A DNA stretch of 64,000 bases from CAVTGO01 sp963734275 (GTDB taxonomy: Bacteria; Actinomycetota; UBA4738; HRBIN12): the NCBI GenBank assembly GCA_963734275.1, contig CAVTGO010000010.1, forward strand, positions 186,001-250,000. The letters run 5' to 3'. The position numbers were made by a program, and so were the translations under genes. The notes under the pieces are model-generated. The model was not told the origin of the DNA. It saw only the letters and a program-made list of their open reading frames with translations, and did not search any database. This document shows positions 62,668 to 64,000 of this stretch, piece by piece; within the stretch, counting starts at the first letter, position 1, and each line of letters starts with the position of its first letter.

Positions 62668-63089
62668 TCATCCTCCGGACGGGGCGCTGCGCGCGACCAC
62701 GAGGGCGAGCGCCGCCAGGAACAGCGCCACCGGCCCCCAGAGGAAGCGTTCCCAACTGCTCGGCGAGGCGAAGTCATGAGCGCGCCGAGAGGAAGCACGC
62801 CGACCAGGATCCACGTTCCCCATCGGACGAAGCCCTCAGGCAGTGGCGAGACCTCGACCCCGGCGCGTCGGAGGACGATCAGCGCCGCGAGCGCCCACAC
62901 CCAGACCGCGAACGCACTTGCGATGCGGAGTCCTGTCGGGAGCTGCTCGTGGGCCCCGCCCCAGGCCGCCCGGCCGAGCGGGGCGCCCAGCGCCAGAGCG
63001 GCCTGGAACGCCGCGATCGCGAGGAAGCCGACCGCGGCCGCGACCGCTGGCGCCCGAGCCGGAAGCAGTCCGGTCATCAATGTGCTCAT
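62668..63089 (-). CDS. Small four-helix membrane protein, one apparent frameshift
   Basis: About 140 residues with four hydrophobic segments (AAVGFLAIAAFQAALALG, FAVWVWALAALIVL, WGTWILVGVLPLGAL, GPVALFLAALALVVA). The frame breaks near 62778; restoring one A gives MNFASPSSWERF and then the fourth helix to the TGA at 62668-62670. The ATG at 63089 overlaps the PadR stop (TGATG), so the two are co-transcribed. Family unknown; membrane partners of PadR regulators are often transporters or permease-like proteins, which is inference here. Confidence 0.65.
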
Positions 63090-63658
63090 CAGCGTCTCCT
63101 TCCCTTACGGGCGTCGATCGACGCGCCGATCTCGTCCAGGGCGGCAAGGGTCTCGTCCGCCCATGCGATCGCCGCCCGCGCGCCGTGCTCACCTGCAGAG
63201 ACCGTGAGGAGCCAGAACGGGCGGTCCTCTTCGTGGTCCTCCTCCAGCTCGAGCTCGCGGCGGATGGTCTCGTACCGGGCGAGGCGGTTCTGCGCGTCGG
63301 CTCGGGCTTCGAGGACGAGCGAGCGGCAGGCCTCCATGCCAAGATGGCGCCCGAAGAACAGCCGAAGCAGGAGGCCGTTCCGCGGAGGCACCTGCTGGAT
63401 CGGCTCGGCGAAGAGCTCCTTCAGACGTGCCCGCCCCGAGGCGGTGATCGCGAAGGTCGAGGAGCCCGACCGGGATGCCCCGCCGTTTCACGCAGCGTTG
63501 GCGTTCGAGTTCGGTGAGCGTCGGATAGATCTGGCCGAAGCTCTCGCTCCAGAAATGGCCCAGTACGTCTCGGTCGCCTCACGAAGCGCGTAGCCCGTCA
63601 TGGGCTCAACGCTCAGGGCCCCGAGGACCGCGGTCTCTGTCTGATTCGCTCTGGCCAT
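63089..63658 (-). CDS. PadR-family transcriptional regulator, two apparent frameshifts
   Basis: PadR protein of about 189 residues after correcting two indels. The N-terminal winged helix reads NQTETAVLGALSVEPMTGYA, LGHFWSESFGQIYPTLTELE and RQRCVKRR, with breaks near 63565 and 63480; the C-terminal helical part continues TASGRARLKELFAEPIQQVP, and ends with a PadR-like coiled coil (LARYETIRRELELEEDHEED). ATG at 63658 has GGAGAG upstream. PadR proteins usually repress their own operon in response to phenolics, drugs or other hydrophobic compounds. Confidence 0.78.
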
Positions 63659-63667
63659 ACTTCTCTC

Positions 63668-63687
63668 CCAGATATATCCACCAGATA
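63668..63687 (-). promoter_or_regulatory. Possible PadR operator or promoter overlap
   Basis: Just upstream of the PadR start: palindrome GATATATC (63671-63678) inside two direct copies of CCAGATA (63668-63674 and 63681-63687) 13 bases apart. It is AT-rich in a GC-rich genome and could hold both a -10 and a repressor site. Confidence 0.35.
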
Positions 63688-64000
63688 CTGTCCTCGGTAG
63701 TCAATCCTAGGTGATGTCGGATGGGGTCCTGAGAGGCGTGTGGCCGGGAATCCTGGACCGCGCTCACGTCCATTCGGATACGCGTCCCGAACCGCTCGTG
63801 AACTGATCGGAGTGATCGAACGCTTCAGGAGAAGAGGTGCTCGCTTCGATCGGAGACTTGAAGCGGCTCGGGAGAAACCCACCCTGCGACGATCTGGCTC
63901 CTGACGGACGAAGGGGATCCAGCCGCGATGGCGATGCGGCGTGAGCGCCGGAAGCGAGACGAGCGGTCAAACGCGCAGGCGTGAGGAGCGATCTATCGAT
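63688..64000 (+). other. No recognisable gene
   Basis: About 313 bases at the right edge, visibly lower in GC than the coding regions. Short open frames exist on both strands but none looks like a protein family. I see no RNA gene, repeat or mobile element here; it may be the leader of the PadR unit or contig-end sequence. Confidence 0.5.

Noticed and set aside
63764..63970. Small minus-strand gene at the window edge
   Set aside because: No ribosome site, no family resemblance, and low-complexity Ser/Arg composition typical of chance frames.

Overview
The window is high-GC DNA from a bacterium of the phylum Actinomycetota (Actinobacteria). No genus is assigned. The call rests on gene order. 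Positions 1-22.2 kb hold the conserved block rsmD-coaD-sepIVA-like-yceD-rpmF-rnc-mutM-acyP-smc-ftsY-ffh-rpsP-khpA-rimM-trmD-rplS-lepB-rnhB-DUF2469-yraN-comM-dprA-xerC-whiG/fliA-M23, all on the minus strand. The DUF2469 gene between rnhB and yraN, and the SepIVA-like coiled-coil gene between yceD and coaD, match the order seen in mycobacteria. Genes are packed tightly, with many ATGA, GTGA and TGATG stop/start overlaps.

22.2-32.7 kb is a signalling island of four soluble sensor histidine kinases and four response regulators. It sits between rsmD and recG, which are usually close neighbours in Actinobacteria. Two kinase/NarL-type regulator pairs look like duplicates; the rest form a chain of overlapping genes with a phytochrome-type kinase, an Rcp1-type regulator and a degenerate receiver. 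A further lone CheY-like receiver is inserted between ftsY and ffh.

32.7-48.4 kb is mixed metabolism and envelope: recG (many frameshifts), a TlpA-like lipoprotein, rpmB, an aldo/keto reductase, thiD and thiL, an ATP-type PEP carboxykinase, a PknB-type kinase with a sensor propeller, an AsnC ligand-binding-domain protein, ddl, a trans-sulfuration enzyme, plsC, cofC/fbiD (coenzyme F420), a divergent cold-shock-domain protein, HU and tRNA-Gln.

48.5-58.1 kb looks like one long minus-strand transcription unit: two frameshifted phosphoesterase (phospholipase C/acid phosphatase family) lipoproteins, a second PknB-type kinase, a three-subunit molybdenum hydroxylase of xanthine dehydrogenase type, and a membrane-anchored CARDB-repeat protein. 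58.2-62.5 kb has a Thermus-type isocitrate dehydrogenase, a secreted RTX-like calcium-repeat protein and an intact third phosphoesterase paralogue. A tRNA-Glu, a PadR/membrane-protein pair with indels and about 310 bp without a recognisable gene close the window.

The main caution is about 30 apparent single-base indels. They fall in recG, two phosphoesterases, PadR, its partner, two kinases of the island and one PknB-type kinase. Residues on both sides of each break still match the family, so sequencing or assembly error is more likely than decay.
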